From QHWT01 sp963755695 (GTDB lineage Bacteria; Acidobacteriota; Vicinamibacteria; Vicinamibacterales; 2-12-FULL-66-21), in NCBI GenBank assembly GCA_963755695.1, contig CAVWLB010000010.1:2728001-2792000 (forward strand): a DNA stretch of 64,000 nt. The letters run 5' to 3'. The notes below the pieces were generated by a model that saw nothing but the letters and a program-made list of their open reading frames with translations, made no database searches and was not told the origin of the DNA. The translations under genes were made by a program, and so were the position numbers. Below, one piece after another: positions 52,726 to 61,673 of the stretch. Each line of letters begins with the position of its first letter. The stretch's first letter is position 1.

Positions 52726-53382
52726 ATGAGTACCTCCTTCAACGAAACAGCCCAGCACCTGGCGGAAGTCGGGCGCCGATTCGATGCGCGTGGATGGGTG
52801 CTCGGCACCAGCGGGAACTTCAGCGCGGTGCTCGGCCGCGCGCCGCTGCGGATTGCGATCACGCGAAGCGGAACGCACAAGGGAGAGCTGACCGCCGCCG
52901 ACATTCTCGAGATTGCCGACGAGGGGATCGTCGTCAGGGGCGCAGGCGTTCCGTCGGCCGAGACGCGACTCCATCTCGAAATCGTCTCCGTCCGACATGC
53001 CGGTGCCGTGCTCCACACCCATTCGATTTGGAGCACGTTCCTATCGGATCGGTGCGCCGATCGCGGCGGCGTTGCCATCGAAGGCTACGAGATGTTGAAG
53101 GGGTTGTCCGGAGTCCTCACGCACGAGCATCGTGAGTGGATTCCGGTGCTCGACAACGATCAGAACATGGCGAGGCTGGGAGGGGTCGTGCGGGAGCTAT
53201 TGGCGGGCTGGCCCGACTGTCACGCCTTCCTCCTTCGGCGCCACGGGTTGTACACTTGGGGAGCGACGCTGCAGGAGGCGATTCGCCACGTGGAGATCGT
53301 CGAGTTCCTGCTCGAAAGCGTGGGACGCGCTGAATACAGCGGCCAGGCGAGGTCAGAGGAGGTTGCACCATGGCGATCGTGA
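52726..53382 (+). CDS. mtnB: Methylthioribulose-1-phosphate dehydratase
   Basis: A 218-residue class II aldolase/adducin-fold protein. LGTSGNFSAVLG (substrate-binding loop), LHTHS with two zinc-ligand histidines (~97 and 99) and LRRHGLYTWGATLQEAIRHVEIVEFLL are diagnostic of MtnB. It dehydrates 5-methylthioribulose-1-phosphate to 2,3-diketo-5-methylthiopentyl-1-phosphate in methionine salvage. Its stop overlaps the start of mtnD by 13 bases. ATG at 52726; GTG at 52723 is possible. Confidence 0.92.
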   Translation: MSTSFNETAQHLAEVGRRFDARGWVLGTSGNFSAVLGRAPLRIAITRSGTHKGELTAADILEIADEGIVVRGAGVPSAETRLHLEIVSVRHAGAVLHTHSIWSTFLSDRCADRGGVAIEGYEMLKGLSGVLTHEHREWIPVLDNDQNMARLGGVVRELLAGWPDCHAFLLRRHGLYTWGATLQEAIRHVEIVEFLLESVGRAEYSGQARSEEVAPWRS

Positions 53383-53939
53383 AAATCCCGGCTGAAAATG
53401 TGACGGTTCGCGAAGACGCCGACGTGACCGCGTTTCTCGCGTCGCACGGGATCGAGTACGAGCGATGGGTGCCCGAACATCCGGTGGCCGCCGACGCTTC
53501 GTCCGATGCGCTCCTCGCCGCGTACGGGAGTGAGATCGACAGGCTGAAAGCGCGCGGCGGCTACGTCACCGCCGACGTGATCGACGTGAAGCCGGACACG
53601 CCCAACCTCGACATGATGCTCGCAAAGTTCAGCCGCGAGCACTTCCACGACGAGGACGAGGTGCGGTTCATCATCGAAGGACGCGGCCTGTTCCACATCC
53701 ACCCGCGGACCGGACCGGTGTTCGCTATCGAAGTGGAAGCGGGCGATCTGATCCGCGTGCCGCGCGGCACCCACCACTGGTTCGATCTGTGCGCCGACCG
53801 GCGGATCCGCGCGATCCGCCTGTTCCAGGATGTGTCGGGATGGACACCGCATTACACCGACAGCGGTGTCGACAAGGGCTTTCAGCCCCTGTGCTTCGGC
53901 CCGGCGTACGTGTCGGCGGGATCCCCAGCGAAGATGTGA
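53370..53939 (+). CDS. mtnD: Acireductone dioxygenase
   Basis: A 189-residue cupin. Metal ligands H91, H93, E97 (in EHFHDEDEVRFI) and H136 (in RGTHHWFD) are present. It oxidises 1,2-dihydroxy-3-keto-5-methylthiopentene; with Fe(II) it yields the keto-acid precursor of methionine, with Ni(II) an off-pathway product. Preceded by GAGGAGG; overlaps both neighbours. Confidence 0.93.
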   Translation: MAIVKIPAENVTVREDADVTAFLASHGIEYERWVPEHPVAADASSDALLAAYGSEIDRLKARGGYVTADVIDVKPDTPNLDMMLAKFSREHFHDEDEVRFIIEGRGLFHIHPRTGPVFAIEVEAGDLIRVPRGTHHWFDLCADRRIRAIRLFQDVSGWTPHYTDSGVDKGFQPLCFGPAYVSAGSPAKM

Positions 53940-54652
53940 ACGCGCCGACCGTCCGCGCGATTATTCTCGACATCGAAGGCACGACTACGCCGATCGCGTT
54001 CGTTACCGGAACACTGTTTCCGTACGCCCGGGCCCATCTCCACTCGTACCTGAACACTCACGAGGCCGCCTGCGCCGACTTGCTCGATCGATTGGGCGCG
54101 GAGCGTCAGCAGGAATCGGATGCTTCCGCCCCACCGTGGTCCGACGACTCCCGCGTGCCAACGGCGATCGCGTACGTCGAGTGGCTGATGGACCGCGATC
54201 GCAAATCGCCCGCCCTGAAAGATCTCCAAGGCCGGATATGGGAGGATGGTTACCGCGACGGTGAGTTGATCGGGCAGGTGTTCTCCGATGTTCCTGACGC
54301 GCTCCACCGCTGGCGGCTGGCGGGCATCCCTGCGGGAATTTTTTCTTCCGGCAGCGTGCTCGCGCAGCGGCTGCTCTTCCAACACTCCTCTGCCGGCGAC
54401 CTCAGACCGTTTTTGAGGTGGCACTTCGATACGGCAATCGGATCGAAGCGAGAGCCGTCAAGCTACGCGCGGATCGCGTCCGCTGTTGGTGTGGCGTCGC
54501 CGGACATTCTTTTCGTGTCGGACATCGTCGGCGAGCTCGACGCGGCCCGGACGTCGGGAATGCAGACGATCCTGTCCGACCGGCCGGACAACGCCGTAAC
54601 GCCGTCGCACGATCACCACGTCATCCGAACATTCCACGACATTCCGTGGTAA
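53936..54652 (+). CDS. mtnC: Enolase-phosphatase E1
   Basis: A 238-residue HAD-superfamily phosphatase. Motif I is ILDIEGTTTPI (D12 and E14), the Ser motif is FSSGSVLAQRLLF, the Lys is in GSKREPSSY and the final acid pair in ILFVSDIVGELDAA. It enolises and dephosphorylates the diketone made by MtnB. GTG at 53936 overlaps the mtnD stop (GTGA). The set B-D-C covers the middle of the methionine salvage path. Confidence 0.93.
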   Translation: MNAPTVRAIILDIEGTTTPIAFVTGTLFPYARAHLHSYLNTHEAACADLLDRLGAERQQESDASAPPWSDDSRVPTAIAYVEWLMDRDRKSPALKDLQGRIWEDGYRDGELIGQVFSDVPDALHRWRLAGIPAGIFSSGSVLAQRLLFQHSSAGDLRPFLRWHFDTAIGSKREPSSYARIASAVGVASPDILFVSDIVGELDAARTSGMQTILSDRPDNAVTPSHDHHVIRTFHDIPW

Positions 54653-54920
54653 TTCGCGAAGTCCGGCACAAAGTCCGCACGCACCTCACGCCCGCGCGTG
54701 GATGTCTCCGACCAGTTCGTTCCCCGCACTGAAAGAATCAGCCATCACGACGGCACGTGCTCGGAAATTACCTGGACTGAGTGATGGTTCGTCGTCGCTG
54801 GGTGTATGACGTTGAAACAGGCGAGTTGACTGGTTGACGCGGGTCATGGCGGATTGCGGCGTAGATCGCCGAGAGAGACCACCCGCCCGCTGGCGACAAC
54901 TGTGCAATGCGCCTCGAGGC

Positions 54921-56735
54921 GTGAAAGCGGTTCCGACCAACTTCATCGATGTGGCGCAATCGATTTGGTCGCACACCCTGGTTGTGTGCGCGCTCGCTGC
55001 GCTTCTGAGCGGCGGATGCGGCGGGTCGACAACTTCGACGAACAGCGTTGGTCCCTCAGGCCTGTCCAAGTGCTCGGTCACGGTCACCGCAAGCGGCAGC
55101 AGGTTCGGACCTGACGGAGGATCCGGCCAGCTCAGCGTCGAGGCCGCACGCGAGTGTCAGTGGGATGCCGCCTCGAATGGGTCGTGGATCTTGCTGAAGC
55201 CGACGACCGGCGCGGGTCAGGGCACGATTGAGTTCACGCTGAGCCGCAACGATCAGGCGAGAGCTCGCGTGGCCACGATTGCCGTCAACGATCGCCGGCT
55301 AGACCTCTCGCAGGATGGGGCGCCGTGCCGGATCCAACTCAGTGGACCCGCGAACAATCTGCCGTATCTCGGCGGCGATGGCGCCGTCTCCGTATCGACA
55401 CTCGCCGGTTGCGCATGGTCGGCGAGCACGACTGCCTCGTGGATCGTGCTCCGCGATCCGGTATCGGGGTCTGGCGACGGCCAGGTGCGCTTCCAAGCCG
55501 CTCCCAACAATGGCGACGAGCGAATCGCGATGGTAGCCGTCAGCGGAGCGGGGCAACCCATCGTCCAGGCTGCCGCGCCTCCCTCAGCGCAACCGGCGCC
55601 TCCGTCGCCGACGACACCGGCCCCGAGTCCGACTCCAACACCGGGCCCCCCATCGCCGACGCCGACGCCGCCGTCGCCCGAGCCGACGCCTAGTCCAACC
55701 CCCGAGCCACCTCCATGCACCGTTGAGCTCGACGCCACGCAACGTTCGGTCAGCGCCGACGGTGGAGACGTGAACGTCAAGGTCCGCGCTCCGTCAGGGT
55801 GCCGTTGGCACGCCTCGAGCCCCGTGCCCTGGATCACGATCGCTGGCGACGCGAACCGCAACGGTAACGCCAACCTCCTGCTGCGGGTTACCGCCAATCC
55901 CGGCGGGACCCGCAGCGGAACTGTCGCAATTGGAACCAAGACGCTCGACATTTTCCAGGAGGCCGCACCACCCGCGCCGGTGACTCCGTGCGCGTTCGAC
56001 GTCGCTCCACCCGACGGCAGGTTTGGCTCCGACGGCGGAGATGGACTGGTTGGAGTGCGCACCACGGACGCCTGCGGGTGGACCGCAGTCAGCCAGCAGT
56101 CGTGGATTGCGATTACTTCGAGTAGTTCAGGGAAGGGCTCGGCCGACCTCCGGTATCACGTCGCGCCGAACACCGATCTGAAGGCGCGCAGCGGCGCGAT
56201 GATTGTTGCCGGGCGCCAGGTCTCGATTGCGCAAGACGCGTCACCCGAGGCATGCACGATCGAATTGGACCGGACCGACGCAGACATCGGCGCCGGCGGC
56301 GGCGACGTGCGGGTCAAGATTCGCACCGCCGGAAGCTGTTCGTGGGACGCGTCAAGTCACGCCGAGTGGATTTCAATCGCCGGCGACGCGAGCGGCTCGG
56401 GTAACGGGGACATACGACTGCGCGTGGAACCGAATCAGGAAAGCGACAGAACCGGCACCGTGGACGTCGACGGGGTAATCATCACCATCCGGCAGGAAGG
56501 GACCAGCCAGCGTCATATCGATCTGGACGGAAAGATCGACAAACTCGAGGGCACGTGCCCAGCTGTCACCTTCCGAGTCGAGCGCCACCAAGTGCAGACA
56601 ACCGGTGATACGCGTTATACGGAGGGTTCTTGCGAGAACCTCCGCGAGAACGCCAAGGTCAGCGTAACAGGTTTCGAACCGTCCGACGACGAGCCGATCA
56701 TCGCGCTGGTCGTGAAGGTGAAGAAAAAGGACTAG
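54921..56735 (+). CDS. BACON-repeat lipoprotein with DUF5666-like end
   Basis: About 604 residues. A lipoprotein signal peptide (LVVCALAALLSGGC, Cys in lipobox) precedes five similar domains of ~80 residues, each with the pattern C.W.A.S...W......G.G.G...(Y/F)....N....R.G...(V/I).......(I/V).Q. This is the BACON-type beta-sandwich pattern. A Pro/Thr/Ser-rich linker (PTPTPGPPSPTPTPPSPEPT) separates domains two and three. The last ~70 residues resemble a DUF5666 OB-like module. GTG at 54921 is chosen; a TTG 87 bases upstream is possible. Probably a surface adhesive or scaffold. Confidence 0.75.
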   Translation: MKAVPTNFIDVAQSIWSHTLVVCALAALLSGGCGGSTTSTNSVGPSGLSKCSVTVTASGSRFGPDGGSGQLSVEAARECQWDAASNGSWILLKPTTGAGQGTIEFTLSRNDQARARVATIAVNDRRLDLSQDGAPCRIQLSGPANNLPYLGGDGAVSVSTLAGCAWSASTTASWIVLRDPVSGSGDGQVRFQAAPNNGDERIAMVAVSGAGQPIVQAAAPPSAQPAPPSPTTPAPSPTPTPGPPSPTPTPPSPEPTPSPTPEPPPCTVELDATQRSVSADGGDVNVKVRAPSGCRWHASSPVPWITIAGDANRNGNANLLLRVTANPGGTRSGTVAIGTKTLDIFQEAAPPAPVTPCAFDVAPPDGRFGSDGGDGLVGVRTTDACGWTAVSQQSWIAITSSSSGKGSADLRYHVAPNTDLKARSGAMIVAGRQVSIAQDASPEACTIELDRTDADIGAGGGDVRVKIRTAGSCSWDASSHAEWISIAGDASGSGNGDIRLRVEPNQESDRTGTVDVDGVIITIRQEGTSQRHIDLDGKIDKLEGTCPAVTFRVERHQVQTTGDTRYTEGSCENLRENAKVSVTGFEPSDDEPIIALVVKVKKKD

Positions 56736-58321
56736 TGTTCCCCGCCTTCTTCAGTCGTCCACCTTGCCGTGAAGAACAACAGCGCCATGGCCAGGTAGCC
56801 GAACACGAACGGCCACGCGGGAGAGAGCTTGAGCGTCGTGTCCGCGAACGACCACTGATACGAATGCATCAATCCGGTCGCTGAGAGCACGGCCGCGCAC
56901 AGGCACCACGCGGCCGCTATCGTCCACCGCCGCTCGATGACGCCGACCACCGCAGCCGACAACAGCATCGCGGTAAAGAGAAACCCCTGCTCGATTGCAA
57001 ACGCACCCGAAATCCACACGTCATTCTTCTGGAATTCACCGACCAGCGCCTCGGTGAATCCGCCCGCGGATCCGCCAAGGCCTGCCGCCCGCAGGCCGTT
57101 TTTCGCGAGCAACGCGCCCCATGCGCCGATGCCAGGCAGCAAACCCACGACAACCGCTGGCGTGTGAGCTCTCGGCGTCGCCTCGAACGCCTGGGCCACA
57201 ATCATCATCCCGATCCACAGCACGATCGCCATGCCTGCATCGATCGGGATCGCCCACGCGATCCAGGCGAGCGTGCCGGTGAGGCAAATCGCGGTGACGA
57301 AGGCGCCGTTCAACATCGAGTACCCCGCGCGGGCACCCAGCGCCTTCCAACCGGGATGGCCGATATAGATGGTGGTCGGAAACGCCGATCCAAAAAGCGC
57401 CGCGGCGATGCTGCCAAAACCATTGATCGTCAGCGACCGTTGGGTGTCGTACGGGTCCCCCGCAGCTTCAGCGGATTCGATGTTCTGAAGCGAACCCAGA
57501 ACGTTGAACAGGCCCATCGCGACGATCACGGAGACATACGGCCACAGGTGTCCGCCACCGATCGAGGCGAGAAGATCGCCGACGATCGGCACCGGCACGT
57601 GCAGCGCGGCGCCGGAGGGTCGTCCGCCGACGGGCGCGATACCTGTAAGCCACGACAACAAGGTGCCGAGCGCGACGGCCAGCACTCCGCCGGGAAGGCG
57701 TCCCTTGAAGCGTACCCGACCGAAGTAGGTGAGCATGACGATCGCAAGCGTCGTAAGCCCGACGATCGGCCGCGCGAACGTGCGAAAGAGAAATCCGAGC
57801 GAGATGAAACTCAGAGCGATGCCAGCCAGCGTGGAGAGCAGCGCGGCGCGCGGCGTCGCCTTGCGCACGCGCTCGGCGACGGGCGCGCAAGCCAGCTCGA
57901 TGACGCCGGAACACAAGGTGGCGAAGAGACCTGCCTGCCATGCGACCCGCGCCGGATCGGCGGCACCCGCCGCCGAGGCAAGCGCCTTGGCCGGCAACAT
58001 GACCAGGAACACGTGGGCAAACAGCGATACCGTGTTGATCCCGTAGGGCAAGGCGCAGACGTCGGTGCGTCCGGTGCGATCCGCCAGGCCCTTTGCCTGG
58101 AGCGCATAAGCGACATTCCCGAGCAGGATCGATATCGCAGCCCCCGGCAGGATGCGGCCGTAGACGAGATCGCCGGGAAATCCGAGCACGCCCCGACACA
58201 GCGCATCGATCAACAGCAGTTGAACCAGATTGTCGATGGCGAGGCCGAAGAAGCCGTCGATGTCTCCGCGAACCAGCCACGGCAACCGGCCCTCTGTGAT
58301 ACCTGATCTTGTCTCCTTCAT
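56732..58321 (-). CDS. NCS2-like (xanthine/uracil/benzoate) permease
   Basis: A 529-residue transporter with about 12-14 membrane helices. The start GDIDGFFGLAIDNLVQLLLI, then ALPYGINTVSLFAHVFLVMLPAK, GSLQNIESAEAAGDPYDTQRSLTINGFGSIAAALFGSAFPTTIYIGHPGWKALGARAGYSMLNG are typical of the NCS2/SulP-related permease-like group (AzgA/UraA relatives). The substrate is not predictable. It converges with the BACON gene, the two stops overlapping by four bases. ATG at 58321. Confidence 0.75.
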   Translation of the reverse strand: MKETRSGITEGRLPWLVRGDIDGFFGLAIDNLVQLLLIDALCRGVLGFPGDLVYGRILPGAAISILLGNVAYALQAKGLADRTGRTDVCALPYGINTVSLFAHVFLVMLPAKALASAAGAADPARVAWQAGLFATLCSGVIELACAPVAERVRKATPRAALLSTLAGIALSFISLGFLFRTFARPIVGLTTLAIVMLTYFGRVRFKGRLPGGVLAVALGTLLSWLTGIAPVGGRPSGAALHVPVPIVGDLLASIGGGHLWPYVSVIVAMGLFNVLGSLQNIESAEAAGDPYDTQRSLTINGFGSIAAALFGSAFPTTIYIGHPGWKALGARAGYSMLNGAFVTAICLTGTLAWIAWAIPIDAGMAIVLWIGMMIVAQAFEATPRAHTPAVVVGLLPGIGAWGALLAKNGLRAAGLGGSAGGFTEALVGEFQKNDVWISGAFAIEQGFLFTAMLLSAAVVGVIERRWTIAAAWCLCAAVLSATGLMHSYQWSFADTTLKLSPAWPFVFGYLAMALLFFTARWTTEEGGEH

Positions 58322-58441
58322 CCGCAGTCCTGGATCCTGGAATCCCAATCACTAGACGAGAGTGATTCTGGATCAGAATGTGGGGTCCAGGATGCGAGAC
58401 ACGATTCGATCGGGATCGATTGGCAACGACGGGCGTGCGGA

Positions 58442-58462
58442 GGCACCCCTCCAACGGGTGCC
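58442..58462. repeat. Short palindrome GGCACCC..GGGTGCC
   Basis: GGCACCC-CTCCAAC-GGGTGCC is a perfect 7-bp stem with a 7-base loop in the gap between the permease and methyltransferase genes. A similar unit, GGCACCTCTGCAGGGGTGC, is at about 30313-30331. A word-repeat inverted structure (ATCCTGGA, AATCAC words) lies beside it at 58330-58395. Confidence 0.6.
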
Positions 58463-58505
58463 CCGTTTACTTCACGCCATCCGCCCGCGAGAGACGACGA
58501 ACCGT

Positions 58506-59309
58506 TCAGACGACCTTGTCGATGATCGAGAGGACGTCGCCCTGGTTCACGAGTTCGGTCGACTGGTTGACCACGCGCAGGCCGTTCTCACGGCAGAACT
58601 CCAGGATCATTTCATCGGTCGTGTCGGCGCGCCACGCCGACGACCGTCCCGCCGACGCCGCACCCGGGTGGTGGATGACGGCGCGTCCGCCAGGCTTCAG
58701 CACGCGCGAGAACTCGCGGAAGTAGCCGCGCGTGTCCTGCGGGTTGATGTGCACGAAGACATCGAACGACCAGATCGCATCGATCGCTCGGTCGGGCACG
58801 GCGAGCGTCCGCCCGTCCGACAGCAGATAGTCGATGTTCGAGCTTGCTTGGAAGCGCTCGCGGCACAGCTTCAATGCCTTGTCCGACACGTCGACGACGT
58901 AGAGCTTCTTTGCCATCGTCCGCAGGATGTCGGTCCAGCGGCCGCCGCCGGGTCCGACTTCGAGGACGACGCCGTCACGCGGGATGTTGGTGGTGATCAG
59001 GTCGTCGATGATGCGCTGCTTCCAGCGCGCGGCCGCCTCGGCATCGAGCCCCTTGGTCCACTCGTCGCCGCGGTTCGACCAATCGTAGCTGTTCCAGAGC
59101 GTGCGGTTGTCGGCGGCCGTATAGCGCCGCGCCGAGATGGTCCACGGGTCGATCAGCCGCTTCTTGCGCTCGACCGCGGTAAGCCCGTCGTCCATGCGAT
59201 CGCGAATGCGATCGACGATGCCCCGCATGACATAGAGCGCAGAGTAGTACGGCCCTCCGCGGAGAAGGGTCGATTTCAGTCGGCTGCCGGTCTCGCCTGA
59301 TTCCATCAT
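58506..59309 (-). CDS. Class I SAM-dependent methyltransferase
   Basis: A 267-residue methyltransferase. Motif I is VVLEVGPGGGRWTDIL, motif post-I YVVDVSDKALKLC, motif II AIDAIWSFDVFVHI and a later ... VLKPGGRAVIHHPG. The first ~95 residues form an extra N-terminal domain (RLIDPWTISARRY ... LWNSYDWSNRGDEW). AGGAG lies upstream of ATG 59309. The substrate is unknown. Confidence 0.8.
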   Translation of the reverse strand: MMESGETGSRLKSTLLRGGPYYSALYVMRGIVDRIRDRMDDGLTAVERKKRLIDPWTISARRYTAADNRTLWNSYDWSNRGDEWTKGLDAEAAARWKQRIIDDLITTNIPRDGVVLEVGPGGGRWTDILRTMAKKLYVVDVSDKALKLCRERFQASSNIDYLLSDGRTLAVPDRAIDAIWSFDVFVHINPQDTRGYFREFSRVLKPGGRAVIHHPGAASAGRSSAWRADTTDEMILEFCRENGLRVVNQSTELVNQGDVLSIIDKVV

Positions 59310-59560
59310 GGTGATGTCTCCTCGGCTGAGCTTCAGCAAGCGGCTCGCCATGGACCGCACGGCGGGGTTCCCGTTACTCCCGGAGCAACAAATCCCGGCG
59401 CCGCAGCGTAGGCCGAACGAAGTCTGCCGGAGCGGCGACTAAACCCCGCCCGGCAGCACAGAACCGGTCCTGCCTACGAGGGAGTCGACGCCGATTCGAG
59501 TCATGCCGGGGGTACGTCTCTTGCTCCTTTCGGAGCATTCGAACCAGGAGGGTTCCGGCT

Positions 59561-61591
59561 TTGACGCGTCGCGCACTGCGTGTCGTCCGCGCTCTGTGTA
59601 CTGTCACGCTTTCGCTCGCCCCCACGTATGGCCAGCCCGTACTTGCGGGCAATCCGCCGCTCGCGACCTACGCTCTGAGTCCGGGTTGGGCGACCTTCGG
59701 CCTCGCGCTGCCGCAGGGTGCGGCGAAGGCGGTGCAGGTCGGCTCGTTGCCGACGCAGACCGACGTGAAGGTGCGTTGGCCGGACGATTCGATTCGGTTC
59801 GCGGTCGTCACGGCGAAGGCCGGCGCGAAGGCCGGCAGCTACGCAATTACCCCGGCGCAGCCGCTGCAAGGCACCTTCGTTCCGATACTGCCGAAAGCCT
59901 CTGTCACATTCAGGATCGGCAATATGCCGCTCGTCGCCGCACTGCCAGCGACGCTGAGCGACTACTGGCTGCGCGGTCCCCTCGTCTCCGAGGGACGCGC
60001 CGTCGTCGCCCCGTCGTCGCATCCGTTCCTGCGGGTGATATTCGACGTCCGCTCGTATGCGAGCGGCGGCCACCGCATCGATGTCGCGGTTGAAAACTGT
60101 CTCGACGTGGCCGGTGCCGACGAACTGACCTACGACGTTGCGGTGAACATCGGCGGCGCCGCGGTGTTCACCAAGGCCGGCGTCAACCACAAATATCTGG
60201 CGCGCTGGCGCAAGACGTTCGTGACCGGAGGACTGCAGGAATCGGCGGTCACTCCGGACTTCGCGCCGTTCGTCGCGGCCCGCGCGCTGCCAGCCTATCT
60301 GTCGACGGTTGCCAGCCCGACGCGCACGATCTCAGGCGGCGAGTTCGGACTTCTCGGCTTCGGCGCACTGATTCGGCCGATGAACGCGCACGGCGGCCGG
60401 CCCGAGATCGCGCCCTATCCCGACTGGACCGCGCAGTATCTCGTTCACCGGAAGGCGGATCAGCGCGCCTACATGCTGCGGCACGGCGAGCTCGCTGGCA
60501 GCTGGGGCATCCACGTCCGCGAGCCGGACGGTAAGATGCCGACCATCGATGAGTACCCTTACTACTGGCTCGATCCGCGCTGGCGCAACGAGACACCGCT
60601 GCAGGGTCCGCGAAGCGTCCGGCGCAATGCCGATGGTGGCGACGTCATCCCGGGCCAGGCCGAGCCTGGCGACATCGCGCACCAGCCGTCGCTGGCGTTC
60701 GTGCCTTATCTAGTCACCGGCGATCGCTTCTTCGCCGACGAGATGGCGTTCTGGGCGAACTACTGTCTGATCGGCTCCTACGCCAACGACTACAACCGCA
60801 AGGGAAAGCAGGGACTGCTCATCGGCAACGAGGTGCGCGGCATCGGATGGGGGCTGCGCAACATCGGCGACGCCGCGGCGTATCTCCCCGACGTCGATCC
60901 GATGAAGCGCTATTTCGCCGACAAGACGCTGAATAACCTGATGAACCTCGACGCTTACGCACAGAGCCACAGCTCGGGGCCGCTTCAGACGCTGTTTCCG
61001 TCGCGCCGGCCGGAGGACGACAACCTCCGCTACCAGCCCTACATGTGGATCTCGCTGTGGGAGCAGAGCTACGTGGCGTGGGCGGTCGACCGCGTGATGC
61101 AGCACGGACAGGTAACGCCAACGCACAACTTTGCCAGCGCGGGCAAGAACATCCGCAACCGCATCGCCCGCTTGCAGCTCCAACTGTTCACGCACCCTGA
61201 GTGGCCGCGGGACCACGAGCGTCAGGCGCCGTATCTGCTCGCCGCCGGCAGATGGAGCAAAGGGCCGCGCAGCACGATTCAGTATTTCCAGACTCTCTCG
61301 GAAATGAACGCGGCGACTTTTGCCGCCGCCGATCCCGGCAAGCCGCCGGACCTCGTGCGCCCGTTCGAGGGCTACCTGGGCGTCGAGGCGCGGCTGCTGC
61401 TGATGATCTGCGAGAAGCTCGGCGACGCCGGCGCGGCGAAGAGCCTCGAGATGCTCATGGCCGACGTCAACGGCGGCTTGTCGATGGTCGACGACGTGAA
61501 CAAGCGGTCGGGATGGGCGATCGGGGCCGCCGATGGCCGCCCGTTGCCGCCGCAGGGAGCAGTGAAGAAGGTGGCCGCGCTGACTCGCTGA
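59561..61591 (+). CDS. Secreted RIFT-barrel (YetA/PcRGLX-like) protein
   Basis: A 676-residue exported protein. A signal peptide is followed by an N-terminal strand region (GWATFGLALPQGAAKAVQV .. TDVKVRWPDDSIRFAVVTA) with the pattern of RIFT-barrel domains found in YetA/PcRGLX-like polysaccharide-active proteins. A large helical domain (residues ~300-650) with many Trp/Tyr, such as PYYWLDPRWRNE and ISLWEQSYVAWAVDRV, suggests an (alpha/alpha) toroid as in many lyases. Start is TTG at 59561 behind AGGAGGG. A carbohydrate substrate is likely but unproven. Confidence 0.65.
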   Translation: MTRRALRVVRALCTVTLSLAPTYGQPVLAGNPPLATYALSPGWATFGLALPQGAAKAVQVGSLPTQTDVKVRWPDDSIRFAVVTAKAGAKAGSYAITPAQPLQGTFVPILPKASVTFRIGNMPLVAALPATLSDYWLRGPLVSEGRAVVAPSSHPFLRVIFDVRSYASGGHRIDVAVENCLDVAGADELTYDVAVNIGGAAVFTKAGVNHKYLARWRKTFVTGGLQESAVTPDFAPFVAARALPAYLSTVASPTRTISGGEFGLLGFGALIRPMNAHGGRPEIAPYPDWTAQYLVHRKADQRAYMLRHGELAGSWGIHVREPDGKMPTIDEYPYYWLDPRWRNETPLQGPRSVRRNADGGDVIPGQAEPGDIAHQPSLAFVPYLVTGDRFFADEMAFWANYCLIGSYANDYNRKGKQGLLIGNEVRGIGWGLRNIGDAAAYLPDVDPMKRYFADKTLNNLMNLDAYAQSHSSGPLQTLFPSRRPEDDNLRYQPYMWISLWEQSYVAWAVDRVMQHGQVTPTHNFASAGKNIRNRIARLQLQLFTHPEWPRDHERQAPYLLAAGRWSKGPRSTIQYFQTLSEMNAATFAAADPGKPPDLVRPFEGYLGVEARLLLMICEKLGDAGAAKSLEMLMADVNGGLSMVDDVNKRSGWAIGAADGRPLPPQGAVKKVAALTR

Positions 61592-61673
61592 TGGCCTTGA
61601 CGCGCCAAGAGCATGGGTGCGGTTAGCCGATTCCTCCGCGCCCCTCGGATCATGTCGGCTTTCCGATTGAAGG

